Part shown: in pieces, positions 44,011-52,490 of the stretch
Layout of the letters: each line of letters starts with the position of its first letter
How positions within the stretch are numbered: position 1 is the first letter of the stretch
Origin: Acidobacterium sp.
GTDB lineage: Bacteria; Acidobacteriota; Terriglobia; Terriglobales; Acidobacteriaceae
Assembly (NCBI GenBank): GCA_003131625.1
Contig: PKVY01000059.1
Location: forward strand, 129,624-193,623
Direction: 5' to 3'
Length of the DNA: 64,000 bases
Position numbers and translations under genes: made by a program
Notes under the pieces: generated by a model
Database searches by the model: none
Told to the model about the DNA's origin: nothing
The model's input: the letters and a program-made list of their open reading frames with translations, nothing else

Positions 44011-45624
44011 TCAGGCGGCAGTCTTCTTCGTCGGCTTCGCCGCCGGTTTGGAGACAGCCTTCTTTGCGCCCATCGTCTTCTCCTTCGCCGCGAACTCCTG
44101 TTTGACCTTCCCGGTGATGGCTTCGACGTCCACCTTGTAGGCCTGAGCGGCATCGCGCAGCACCTTCGCAGAATCGGCCTCGGGGCGCATGGACAGCAGA
44201 ATGACCGTCTCGACCAAAACGCGTCCGAGCTGACTTTCCTCCGCCTTCGGCAGAAAAGCTGCCAGCAGTTTCGCCGGCGCCTCGCTGTCCTTCGGTTTGC
44301 CGATGCCGTGCTGCCGGATGAGTACCGCAACCCGGCGCTCGTCGAGGAGTGCTGTCAGCCGGGCGACCGCAAACAGCAGGTCGCGTTTCATCAGGCGGAC
44401 GGGAACGGCCTCGCCAATAGCTTTCAGGACGCGTAGCCCGGTCACCTGGGCCAGCGCCTCCTCACGGCGGCGCTTCTCCTGTTCGGCCTTGAATGTGGCA
44501 TCGGCCCGTGTCCGTTGTTGCTGCTTTTTCGGGTGATGCACCGGGCATTCGGGATTGGCGCACACCCGGCGCAGTTCGCCTTTCTCGCTGCCTTCGGTGA
44601 CGATGGCCTCGGCGGTAAACTTGCACGTCTTGTATTCCGGCCAGTCGCGCTGTTCTTTCTTCTGCGGCTTCTCCTGCCGGATTTCAACGTACTTGTTGCG
44701 GGGGATGGCGGCGTTACCGTCCTTCGGTTGCCCATAGGCCGTGCTGATCTGTACCAGCCTGGGCTTCGCGGCCACGGTCTGCCTGACGTGAATCTCCAGT
44801 TTGACGGCATAGCATTTCGGATCGGAGCAACTGTCGTGCTTCGTCCCGACGCCCTCAAACAGAAGCGTGTTGTGCCCGGTGCGCTTGGGGCAGTCAACGC
44901 AGGAGCCCGCCTCCGGTACAAGCTGCGCGTCGTCTTTGGAAAACGGCGCGGCGGCAAGTTCCAGAAGAATGTTGTGCTCGATCCATTCCCGGAGATGGCG
45001 GACGGGCAGCAGAATCCGTTTCGATTTGCTGCCGTTGCCGTAGCTCTCCTGCCAGCAGGCGGCCAGGGCTTCCTCCTGCTGCTCGGGCTGAAGTTTGGCC
45101 AGCAGAAGTGCATGGCCCACGCCGATCTCATCTTTCGCAAAGGCTTCGACGACTGCGGGAGCCAGCTCGGTCAATCGAACTCTCGAAGCCACGTACCCCG
45201 GCTGCTTGCCGCACTTGGCCGCGACCTGCTCGATGGAATAGGTCGGCTCCTCTAGACGCAGAAGAGCGGCGAAGCCCTGCGCCTCCTCCAGCGGATGAAC
45301 GTCCCGCCGCTGCAGGTTCTCGACGATGGACATTTCGAGCGCCTGAGCGTCGCTGAGGTCGGCGATGCGAACCGGCACATACCCGATTGCCGCCAGTTGC
45401 GCCGCCCGGTAGCGCCGCGCCCCAGCAACAATCTCATAGGTCTGTGGCCCTTTAGGCCGCACCAGCAGAGGCGACAGCACGCCCTGCGTGCGGATGCTTT
45501 CGGCGAGTTCCTGCAAGGCCGCGTCGTCGAAGGTGCCGCGCGGGTTGAGTTGCGATTCGGTGAGGCTTTCGAGCGGCAGGTTGCGATATTCGGATTGGAC
45601 TGGAGTCTGAACAGCGGTAGTCAT
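44011..45624 (-). CDS. ParB/Spo0J-like protein with cysteine-rich middle
   Basis: The ATG at 45624 follows AAGGAG and gives 537 residues. The N-terminal 220 residues are ParB-like: LTESQLNPRGTFDDAALQELAESIRTQGVLSPLLVRP, then YEIVAGARRYRAAQLA (box II), LSIVENLQRRDVHPLEEAQGFAALL and a helix-turn-helix near SIEQVAAKCGKQPGYVASRV. The middle has cysteine clusters (SCVDCPKRTG, DSCSDPKCYAV and VCANPECPVHHP) that may bind zinc. The C-terminus is Lys/Ala-rich. Such proteins occur on plasmids and ICEs next to ArdC-like genes and may act in partition or DNA metabolism; there is no ParA partner nearby. Confidence 0.82.
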   Translation of the reverse strand: MTTAVQTPVQSEYRNLPLESLTESQLNPRGTFDDAALQELAESIRTQGVLSPLLVRPKGPQTYEIVAGARRYRAAQLAAIGYVPVRIADLSDAQALEMSIVENLQRRDVHPLEEAQGFAALLRLEEPTYSIEQVAAKCGKQPGYVASRVRLTELAPAVVEAFAKDEIGVGHALLLAKLQPEQQEEALAACWQESYGNGSKSKRILLPVRHLREWIEHNILLELAAAPFSKDDAQLVPEAGSCVDCPKRTGHNTLLFEGVGTKHDSCSDPKCYAVKLEIHVRQTVAAKPRLVQISTAYGQPKDGNAAIPRNKYVEIRQEKPQKKEQRDWPEYKTCKFTAEAIVTEGSEKGELRRVCANPECPVHHPKKQQQRTRADATFKAEQEKRRREEALAQVTGLRVLKAIGEAVPVRLMKRDLLFAVARLTALLDERRVAVLIRQHGIGKPKDSEAPAKLLAAFLPKAEESQLGRVLVETVILLSMRPEADSAKVLRDAAQAYKVDVEAITGKVKQEFAAKEKTMGAKKAVSKPAAKPTKKTAA

Positions 45625-45701
45625 GGAAATTCTCCTTTTGAGGTTGTCGAGCGTGAATGCGCAAGCGGGCACACCCTGAGCGCGCCCGCTCAGGATGTTG
45701 G

Positions 45702-46670
45702 TTAGCTGGCGGCTGTAAATCGCTCGTCGTCCACCTGGAGAGCTCCGAGGATGACAGCGGACGTGCGCTGGATGACCTGAAGGCTTTCCGCCAGCAACGC
45801 TGCGTTGCCCTTGTAAAGCTGGATGTAGTCGCTCGATGCCGTGCCCATCTCCAAGCCCACGGCCTGACCCACGATGAAGGCCACGGCCTCGGCTTCGGTT
45901 TCACGCACGGTGGCGGTGGTGATGGTGCGGCGCTCGGCTTTATGCAGCAGTTCGTGCGCCGTCTCGTGTACCAGCGTGGTGAACTCCTCGGCCTTCGACT
46001 GGCCGGGCAGCAGCGCAATCCTGCCGCCGTAAGAGACACCCAGCGCCGGGGCGATGTTTTCGCTGAACTCAAGGGCGATGTTCTGTTGTGTGAGGAAGGC
46101 AACCAGCCGGTCACGGTTGCCGCCCACTTCACCGCCGATGGTGTGGTCCAGTTCCGGCAGGTCTACCCCTTCGGTCTGCGCGTAATCGAAGACATACACG
46201 GCGCGGAAGCCCATCAACACCGGCTGCGGCTTGCTGTCGGTTTCCCCTTCGGCCTCGTCCTTCCTGCGGCGATAGCCGGTCACGGGCGCAAGAATTTGGA
46301 TACCCTTCTCGCCTTTCTTGACAAAACGGCCCAGTTCTTTCCATGCGCCGAATCCCGCAACGCGGGTAGCGGTGGGCCGCTGACGGGCGATTTGCAGAAT
46401 GTTGCCGAAAGAGTAGTTGTGGAACCGCGCCATCGCGCCGAGATACGCTGTGAGGGTTTCGCTGTGGCCTGCCTCAAGCTGTTTCATGAGGTAGTCCACG
46501 GCCTGCTTGATCAGGACCTGGGTGGGGTTGTCCTTCTGCGTGGTGCGCTGCTGATAGGGCGACTCGCTGCGGTTCCGCTGCGCCGCATTTTCCCTGTGCG
46601 GCGCGAAGTTGCTGCTGGTTGGGCCATTGCTGGCGGCGAAGGCTGCGGTGCTGGTGTTTGGCGATGCCAT
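45702..46670 (-). CDS. ArdC-like antirestriction protein (ssDNA-binding plus zincin)
   Basis: The start at ATG 46670, seven bases after AGGAG, gives 322 residues. The N-terminal domain (LEAGHSETLTAYLGAMARFHNYSFGNILQIARQRPTATRVAGFGAWKELGRFVKKGEKGIQILAPV) is the ArdC single-strand-binding domain. The C-terminal half has the zinc peptidase motif TTLVHETAHELLHK with a downstream Glu in ETEAEAVAF. ArdC proteins protect incoming DNA from restriction during conjugation. It lies 77 bases upstream of the ParB-like gene on the same strand. Confidence 0.85.
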   Translation of the reverse strand: MASPNTSTAAFAASNGPTSSNFAPHRENAAQRNRSESPYQQRTTQKDNPTQVLIKQAVDYLMKQLEAGHSETLTAYLGAMARFHNYSFGNILQIARQRPTATRVAGFGAWKELGRFVKKGEKGIQILAPVTGYRRRKDEAEGETDSKPQPVLMGFRAVYVFDYAQTEGVDLPELDHTIGGEVGGNRDRLVAFLTQQNIALEFSENIAPALGVSYGGRIALLPGQSKAEEFTTLVHETAHELLHKAERRTITTATVRETEAEAVAFIVGQAVGLEMGTASSDYIQLYKGNAALLAESLQVIQRTSAVILGALQVDDERFTAAS

Positions 46671-47032
46671 GTTCGTGCTCCTCATGTGCCCGCTCAGGGG
46701 CGATTTGCGTGCATGAGGGAAGCACTCGCCTGAAACCCAAATTTCTTTTGTTAAGTGCTCCCGCTTCATGGCTCTTGCGGCGGGCAGGGGCGAGGCGGGT
46801 TCAGTCAAGGTCGCGGCAGCGCCGCGTCAGCGGTCGAAGCGCAGCGCAGAACCTTGACGGGTTCCGACCGCCTCTGCCACAAAGCCGCCTGAAGCGGGGG
46901 CACAGACGAAAGAAGAAATTCGGGGACGGATTCCGAATCGGCATTACGCACGCCAGGGCCGGGCGTTGAGCTGCATTGTTTTGCGGGCAATGGACGCGAC
47001 GAGGGTTCTACGGGAGGACTAGAATCCCTGTA
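46671..47032. other. Spacer upstream of the radical SAM operon
   Basis: No supported gene lies here. The left part is GC-rich and open in several frames by composition alone, including the upstream extension of the ArdC frame. The right end carries the promoter of the radical SAM operon. Confidence 0.4.
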
Positions 47033-47041
47033 TGTTATAAT
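47033..47041 (+). promoter_or_regulatory. Extended -10 promoter for the radical SAM operon
   Basis: TGTTATAAT is a perfect extended -10 element (TG-N-TATAAT), 54 bases before the GTG start at 47096. No good -35 box lies at the expected spacing, which an extended -10 can tolerate. AAGGAG serves as ribosome site. This is the clearest housekeeping-type promoter in the window. Confidence 0.55.
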
Positions 47042-47095
47042 TCGCGCAATTCAGTCTCACCATTCCGAAGTTGCGCGGGCTAAGGAGTCCTTGAA

Positions 47096-48283
47096 GTGAA
47101 CAGCGCTATTGACTCTGCCGAATCGTTGGTTACGATTGACAATTGGCGACCGAGGCAACCGAGCAGCAACTACGTAATGCAGGGATTAGCCACGAAGAAA
47201 GCCCTCGACACGTATCACCTCATCCTTGCTCCAACCCATGCATGTAATCTTCGCTGCAGGCACTGTTACCTTCCTGACCATGCAGCGCAGCTGCTGCCCG
47301 AAGCAGTTGCTTTGCGGCTCGTGGAAGAGTGGAGTGAAGTTTCTCTGGATGAGCGGGGCGCATTCGGCGGAATCTTTCATGTGAAGGGCGGAGAGCCTTT
47401 CGTTGTGCCGTATCTGAAGAAGATAATGGAGCGCCTCGTCGAGTTGCAATCGCTTCGTCTAATGTTGACGACGAACGGAACATATACAAGTGCAAAAGTT
47501 CTTGAGAGTCTGCGAAAGTGCAATGATGGGCTTCACGGTCATGTAACAGTGATCGTGTCTTTGGATGGCGCGTTCTCGGCGACGCATGACGCGCTACGGG
47601 GCGCCGGTCAGTTTGAGATTACTGTCGGCTTTCTTCGTTCATTGCGGGCAATGAATGTACAGGCTCATCTCAACTGTGTTTTGCATGCAGGAAATGTAAA
47701 AGAGGTTCCAGCCTACATTGGTCTCGCAAAGGATCTCGGCGTCGATCAGATTAATTTCTTGCCGCTGGTCCCTAAAGGTTTTGGCATTGAACTGCAATCA
47801 ATGCAAGTTCCGCATCTGGTCCTTCATCGCGAACTCCAAGCTGTATATGAAACCGGCGATCAAGCAACCAAGAAATTACTAGCAGGCAGCCTATCTCATA
47901 TTCTCGATCGAGAGGAAACGGAACATGTTACGCCTGCGCACGAATGTGTGGCGGCTTACCGCGGCCTTTTTTACATCACTCCGGAGGGCAATGTATATAC
48001 ATGCCCGAACTTGGTTAACACCGAACATAAGATTGGGACTGTATACGGAGCCTCCCTTCGCGAGCTGTGCGATTCGCTCCCAACTCTCTACGCTAATCTA
48101 AGACCGCAAGCCGGGTTCGATGACCGTCTCATTTGCACTGGGGAGCGAGTACTCTACGAGAAGACGGGCCAGACTCTGAGCCTGCAGAACCTGAGGTCGC
48201 TTCAGGCTAAGGCTGGATCACCGCCGACGCTCAAGTCCGAATCCCGAAAAGCCGTCGCTTTCTGCGTCAGTAGGAACTTTTGA
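47096..48283 (+). CDS. Radical SAM protein with SPASM-like C-terminus
   Basis: This 395-residue protein starts at GTG 47096 behind AAGGAG. The 4Fe-4S cluster motif CNLRCRHC (Cys near 50, 54 and 57) and the SAM-binding KGGEPF (near 96) are clear, followed by LMLTTNGTY and VIVSLDGAFSATHD. The C-terminal region has scattered cysteines (HECVAAYRGLFYITPEGNVYTCPNLV and DDRLICTGERVL), a reduced SPASM-type auxiliary cluster site. Such enzymes often modify peptides, but no precursor gene is visible. It is first in an operon with an ABC importer, so it may make or modify a small molecule that the importer handles. Confidence 0.88.
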   Translation: MNSAIDSAESLVTIDNWRPRQPSSNYVMQGLATKKALDTYHLILAPTHACNLRCRHCYLPDHAAQLLPEAVALRLVEEWSEVSLDERGAFGGIFHVKGGEPFVVPYLKKIMERLVELQSLRLMLTTNGTYTSAKVLESLRKCNDGLHGHVTVIVSLDGAFSATHDALRGAGQFEITVGFLRSLRAMNVQAHLNCVLHAGNVKEVPAYIGLAKDLGVDQINFLPLVPKGFGIELQSMQVPHLVLHRELQAVYETGDQATKKLLAGSLSHILDREETEHVTPAHECVAAYRGLFYITPEGNVYTCPNLVNTEHKIGTVYGASLRELCDSLPTLYANLRPQAGFDDRLICTGERVLYEKTGQTLSLQNLRSLQAKAGSPPTLKSESRKAVAFCVSRNF

Positions 48284-48306
48284 CCACCCGGAACTGAGGA
48301 TAGCGG

Positions 48307-50127
48307 ATGACAGGAAGGATGCAGACAGCCAGCGCCTGGATTACGCTGAGTGCCTCAATCGGGTTTATGCTCGCGGTTCCAACGGTCGGCTTCTCGTTGG
48401 GCACGAGACTATTAGGATTGGGCAGTCTGCATTTTCTTATGGGGTTGTGTTGGAGTTCACTATACGATTTTGGCGGTCGCTTATGGTTGCTGGCGAGCTT
48501 TGGCACCACTTTAATAATTACCTATAAAGTGATTACGAGCTTCATGATCGAACAGGAGTATGACTGCCTACGGAAACTGAAGCGATTCCCTTATTATGCG
48601 CACTTCGTCCTTTTATTTGCTATTTTTCTTCCGTTTGCCGGCATGCTTTGTCTTGTTTGGCCGGTATCACTGTACGGTCTAAACGCGATGAAGGGGCTCG
48701 CACTTGCTACCGCAATATGGATGTTGGTGTTTGACTGGTTTATGCTTTCAGCCGTCAGGAAAATGAAGAATGCCAGGCTGACCAAGGACTTCAGGGATGT
48801 TGTGTTCCTTATTGATATACCAGTAACCGGCTCAATCTTCTTGACTCTCGTGTTGGCCCTCTCGTACAAGCACTTGCTTCTGCCCACTGACACAATCTCG
48901 GGCAGGTTCAATGAGGTGTTCGTGACTGGCCTTTCTGCTGGGGCCATTGCTGTGGAGATTTGGTTTGCCAATTTGATCTTCTGGATACTTTTTCATTCAG
49001 AGGAATCTGACGTTGTTCAAGCCGGTGCATCAGGTGGAAAGGGAGCTTCCAGTAGCCAAGAAATTCCATCGACGTCATCTCCTGCCCAGGTTGATCCAAG
49101 TTCGTCGAGCCTTCGTAGAAAAGTGCTAATAGGGGTTGCTGCTGCGGTCATAATGTCGGCATTGGCTGCGAGCTGGCTAATCTGGTCGCGGAATTTTCGC
49201 CACGAAAATTCAGTGATCAGAATTGGCATTGCCACTTGGCCCGGATTTGCTTCTGGCATGGTCGGCAATGAGAAGGGGTACTTTCCAGGAATTAGCCTAC
49301 AGTACCGGACGATTGATGATCTCGCTGCGCGTCACGCTGCGTTTCGCAGCGGTGATTTGGATATTATGGTTTCATCGATGGATCTCTGGGTACAGGAGAA
49401 GGCTCAGGGGCTAGACGGTCAGGCGTTTCTGGTAACGGACGAATCAGCGGGGGCTGACGGCATTGTTGTGAATGCCGAAATTAAAACAATCGCGAACCTT
49501 CGGGGAAAGAGGGTAGCCTTCGCGCGAGCGACTCCGTCGCATTATCTTCTGTTTAAGGTGCTTGAGAATGCGGGGTTGACGCCAGCAGACATTGTTCAAG
49601 TGCCGGTAGATGATCCAGGACTTGCCGGTCAGGCGTTCATCGGCGGTAAAGTTGATGCGGCTGTCACATGGGAGCCGTTCCTAACGCAGGTCAAGGAATC
49701 CGGAAAGGGGCGGGTGCTCGCAAGCAGCAGGGACTTCCCTGGGACGATTGTCGACCTGCTGGTAGCCTCGCCCAAGTTGCTTCAGCAGCCCGAAGTCCTC
49801 AAGAACTTCATTCGTGGATGGCTAGAGTCTGTGGGGTATATCGAAACTCACCCCAATGAGTCGGCGCAGGTCATGGCCACGGGGCTTGGCGTCAAGAAGG
49901 AAGACGCGGAGGGGATGATGGCTGGTGTGCGATTCGCTGATACAGCGAGAAACCGCTACTTCTTCGACTCGAGTGATTTGGCTAAGTCTCCACTGGCCTT
50001 GGTGGCCGAGGACGCGGGGGATTTTTGGAAGCGTCAAGGCATTATCTCGGCGGTTCCGCAGATTCCGAGCCTAATTTCAGGCATCTTCAATGGCATTCCT
50101 GAGCGTCCGGGGCCAGGAGGTAAATAG
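48307..50127 (+). CDS. Polytopic membrane protein fused to NitT/TauT-type binding protein
   Basis: This 606-residue protein has an N-terminal domain with about six membrane segments (residues about 10-240), a Ser-rich linker, another membrane segment (VLIGVAAAVIMSALAASWLIW, about 272-293) and a C-terminal solute-binding domain. That domain matches NMT1/THI5-like or SsuA proteins: IRIGIATWPGFASGMVGNEKGYFPGISLQY, DIMVSSMD, LRGKRVAFARATPSHYLLFKVLENAGLTPADIVQVPVDD, AAVTWEPFL. Binding proteins are normally separate lipoproteins, so this fusion is unusual. The permease and ATPase genes follow at once. The ligand is unknown; nitrate, taurine and thiamine-precursor relatives exist. Confidence 0.8.
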   Translation: MTGRMQTASAWITLSASIGFMLAVPTVGFSLGTRLLGLGSLHFLMGLCWSSLYDFGGRLWLLASFGTTLIITYKVITSFMIEQEYDCLRKLKRFPYYAHFVLLFAIFLPFAGMLCLVWPVSLYGLNAMKGLALATAIWMLVFDWFMLSAVRKMKNARLTKDFRDVVFLIDIPVTGSIFLTLVLALSYKHLLLPTDTISGRFNEVFVTGLSAGAIAVEIWFANLIFWILFHSEESDVVQAGASGGKGASSSQEIPSTSSPAQVDPSSSSLRRKVLIGVAAAVIMSALAASWLIWSRNFRHENSVIRIGIATWPGFASGMVGNEKGYFPGISLQYRTIDDLAARHAAFRSGDLDIMVSSMDLWVQEKAQGLDGQAFLVTDESAGADGIVVNAEIKTIANLRGKRVAFARATPSHYLLFKVLENAGLTPADIVQVPVDDPGLAGQAFIGGKVDAAVTWEPFLTQVKESGKGRVLASSRDFPGTIVDLLVASPKLLQQPEVLKNFIRGWLESVGYIETHPNESAQVMATGLGVKKEDAEGMMAGVRFADTARNRYFFDSSDLAKSPLALVAEDAGDFWKRQGIISAVPQIPSLISGIFNGIPERPGPGGK

Positions 50128-50138
50128 GTGCGTGGCGG

Positions 50139-51047
50139 ATGGCGGGAGGCATCGGATTCAGATTGAATGCGGGTTTGTCTGTCTCGGTTCTGTTGGCGCT
50201 CGTCTACGCGTCTTTATTCGGAGGCCTCATTATCCGCAAGGGGCTACTTTCATCCCTTGCAAGCAACGTTGAACGAAGAAAGCCTTCCAAGCGAGTCTAT
50301 TTGCTCTATTGGTTGAGCCCGTTCTTGCTCGTTGCCCTTTGGGGTACTGTGTCGTATTCTGGCCTTGTCTCCACGGAAATACTTCCAACTCCTGGACAAT
50401 TGTCGAAATCGCTGTACTCGTTGACGGTATCAGGAATACTCCCCATTGAAGCTCTGATTAGTTGTAGGCGGATTGCCGTCGGCTTCACCTTGGCCAGTAT
50501 CATCGGCGTCCCGCTTGGCCTATTGGTTGGCGCATTTTTCGTAGGGCGACAGCTCATCTTGCCGGCCAATAGCTTTCTCCGTTACATCCCTCCGACAGCC
50601 TTTATTTCCCTTATGATTGTTTATTTCGGGGTAGAGGAGAACTTCAAATATGCAGTTGTCTTCTTTGGGGTGATCTTTTTCATCGTTCAGATGGTCGTTG
50701 ATGTGGTTGACGATGTGGACTATCGATATGTTGAGATGTCTTTGACAAGTGGTTTGTCAAACTGGGAGATATTTTGTCAAGTTATTGTTCCCTCTGCGGG
50801 GCCACGGGTCTTCGATGTGCTTCGGATCAACCTCAGCGCTGCGTGGACCTTTCTTGTGGCGGCAGAGTTGATAGGGGCCGAACGGGGCCTTGGGCACTTC
50901 ATTGCGGTGAGCCAGAGGTTTCTGAGAATGGGGGACTTATTTTCCGGGATTCTCGCGTTCGGGATCATCGGGCTTGTGTCGGATGCAGCCCTTGAACGGG
51001 TGAGCCGACGCGTATTCCGGTGGTACTACGTGGCGCTAAAGCGCTGA
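50139..51047 (+). CDS. NitT/TauT-type ABC transporter permease
   Basis: This 302-residue inner-membrane protein has about seven hydrophobic segments. The family's permease motifs are visible: LPIEALISCRRIAVGFTLASIIGVPLGLLVG, RYIPPTAFISLMIVYFGVEENFKYAVVFFGVIF and the ATPase-contact loop NWEIFCQVIVPSAGPRVFDVLRINLSAAWTFLVAAELIGAERGLGHFIAVSQR. An extra N-terminal segment precedes the core. It should pair with the downstream ATPase and the membrane-fused binding protein upstream, 11 bases away. Confidence 0.88.
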   Translation: MAGGIGFRLNAGLSVSVLLALVYASLFGGLIIRKGLLSSLASNVERRKPSKRVYLLYWLSPFLLVALWGTVSYSGLVSTEILPTPGQLSKSLYSLTVSGILPIEALISCRRIAVGFTLASIIGVPLGLLVGAFFVGRQLILPANSFLRYIPPTAFISLMIVYFGVEENFKYAVVFFGVIFFIVQMVVDVVDDVDYRYVEMSLTSGLSNWEIFCQVIVPSAGPRVFDVLRINLSAAWTFLVAAELIGAERGLGHFIAVSQRFLRMGDLFSGILAFGIIGLVSDAALERVSRRVFRWYYVALKR

Positions 51048-51058
51048 AGGAGACCGGC

Positions 51059-51799
51059 GTGGCTTTGGTTCAGATTTCGGATGTGAGCTTCGCTTACCTG
51101 ACAGAAGCCGTTGTATCGCATGTAAATCTCACCGTCGAGAATGGGGAGATTGTTGCGCTGGTCGGGCCTTCTGGCTGTGGGAAATCTACTCTCTTGCGTC
51201 TAATCGCCGGACTCGAGGTTCCGACGAGCGGTCAGATAACAGTAGGCGGATCAGTGGCCGGGCATAATCGGGATGTTCTGCGTTTTCTCTTTCAGGACTA
51301 CGACGCATACCCGTGGTTTACCGTTTGGGAAAATGTGAAGAAGGGGAGTGGCACAAGTCCACATCCGTCTGACAAGGCAGTGCGGGAGATCCTGAGACAC
51401 CTAGAGCTTGGCACTGAGACAACGCTCTATCCAGGAGAGTTGTCAGGTGGGATGAGCAAACGTTTGGCGTTAGCTCGCTGCCTGATAAGGGGCCCCAGCC
51501 TGTTGCTTCTCGATGAGCCGTTCTCCTCGCTCGATGTGAACTTGAAATATCAAATGTATCGGCTGGTCCAACATCTCTGGTCCGATACCAAATGCGCAGT
51601 GATGCTCGTAACGCACGATCTTCAAGAGGCGATTTGGCTCGCAGATCGCATACTTGTATTGGGCGACCGTCCGCTCCATATCCGGGAAACAATCGAAGTG
51701 CTGGCTCCACGCCCTCGAGAGGAGGATTTCGCCGAAACGGACCATTACCATGCCCTTCTGAGCCGTCTAGTCGGTCTGTTTAGACCGGCCAGAGGATGA
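51059..51799 (+). CDS. NitT/TauT-type ABC transporter ATPase
   Basis: The GTG at 51059 lies six bases after AAGGAGA, giving 246 residues; an ATG 39 bases earlier lies inside the permease gene. Motifs are complete: Walker A GPSGCGKSTLLRLIAG, Q-loop LFQDYDAYPW, signature LSGGMSKRLALARCLI, Walker B LLLLDEPFSSLD and H-loop VTHDLQEA. It energises import by the permease. The signature reads LSGGM instead of LSGGQ, a minor variation. Confidence 0.9.
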   Translation: MALVQISDVSFAYLTEAVVSHVNLTVENGEIVALVGPSGCGKSTLLRLIAGLEVPTSGQITVGGSVAGHNRDVLRFLFQDYDAYPWFTVWENVKKGSGTSPHPSDKAVREILRHLELGTETTLYPGELSGGMSKRLALARCLIRGPSLLLLDEPFSSLDVNLKYQMYRLVQHLWSDTKCAVMLVTHDLQEAIWLADRILVLGDRPLHIRETIEVLAPRPREEDFAETDHYHALLSRLVGLFRPARG

Positions 51800-51850
51800 T
51801 TCTGAACAAGACGATTAGGCCTTAAGGAACCTCTGATTAAGTCTGTGTTT

Positions 51851-51916
51851 TGAAAGGGCACGGCTTCAGTCGTGCCATAAAGTGGCGCAAAACGCATGCG
51901 GCTTGAGCGCTGAGGG
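51851..51916. repeat. Acidobacteria-type GGCACGGCTTC hairpin repeat
   Basis: GGCACG-GCTTCAGT-CGTGCC (51857..51876) is a perfect six-base stem, followed by CATAAAGTG and a degenerate GCGGCTT...GCGCTGAGGG stretch. From memory, very similar paired hairpins are scattered between genes in Acidobacteriota genomes. It lies after the ABC operon and may act as a terminator or be a REP-like mobile repeat. Confidence 0.55.
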
Positions 51917-52490
51917 ATGATTTTCGAGTTCTTCAGAGCCTCCTTAAGCGTTTGTGAAGCTTTGGTGCCTTCGGACTCGGTGAGCACGATGGTGCGCGCG
52001 CTAAGACTGTCATCGGCTAGGCCACCTAAGCAGCCCGCCCCCAACCGACGAACGTTGACGTTTTCGCGAAGCGTAGTGTTGATACTCGGCGAAACCTTCG
52101 GGCCTTCAGGGGCTGCAGAGACGAACTTCGTGTCAAGGGATTTTCCTTCCTGTTGCTCTTCGGGTCAATCGCGGCGGCGCTCGTTGGGGGGCCGGGCGTT
52201 GCGGGGCAGGAACAGGCCCCGCTGAGGTGGGTGGCGGAGGACGGCTTAGCCGGCCGCAGACAGGGAGGAGGCTTCCTCCCCCGAAGGCGGAAATGAGTGT
52301 CCGACCTGTGCCGGGGTTCGGAAAAGGTCAGCGACGAGCCTGACCGATAGCCATAAGGTACACAGCGGTTTGTAAGGAACGGGGAAATGACGGAGGGTGC
52401 TGGCAGGGCGCACAGGTTCAGCGGCAGGATTAGTGTCCCGGATCGACAACAGAAACGGGCGACGATGAGGGCCTCGTCTGGACGAGCCCA
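51917..52490. other. 574-bp spacer between ABC operon and ubiquitin-like operon
   Basis: No supported gene is present. A hairpin GGGAGGA-GGCT-TCCTCCC (52263..52280) could end the leftward operon. An 85-codon minus-strand frame starting inside the E1 gene (52246..52503) has a Pro/Arg/Ser-rich translation and no known domain, so I do not call it. Confidence 0.4.

Noticed and set aside
44515-45255. 246-codon plus-strand frame opposite the ParB-like gene
   Set aside because: It lacks a start signal and domain features, and the minus strand has ParB motifs.
45657-46733. 358-codon plus-strand frame opposite the ArdC-like gene
   Set aside because: The minus-strand gene has a zincin motif and an ArdC domain. 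The plus frame is open because of GC-rich codon positions.
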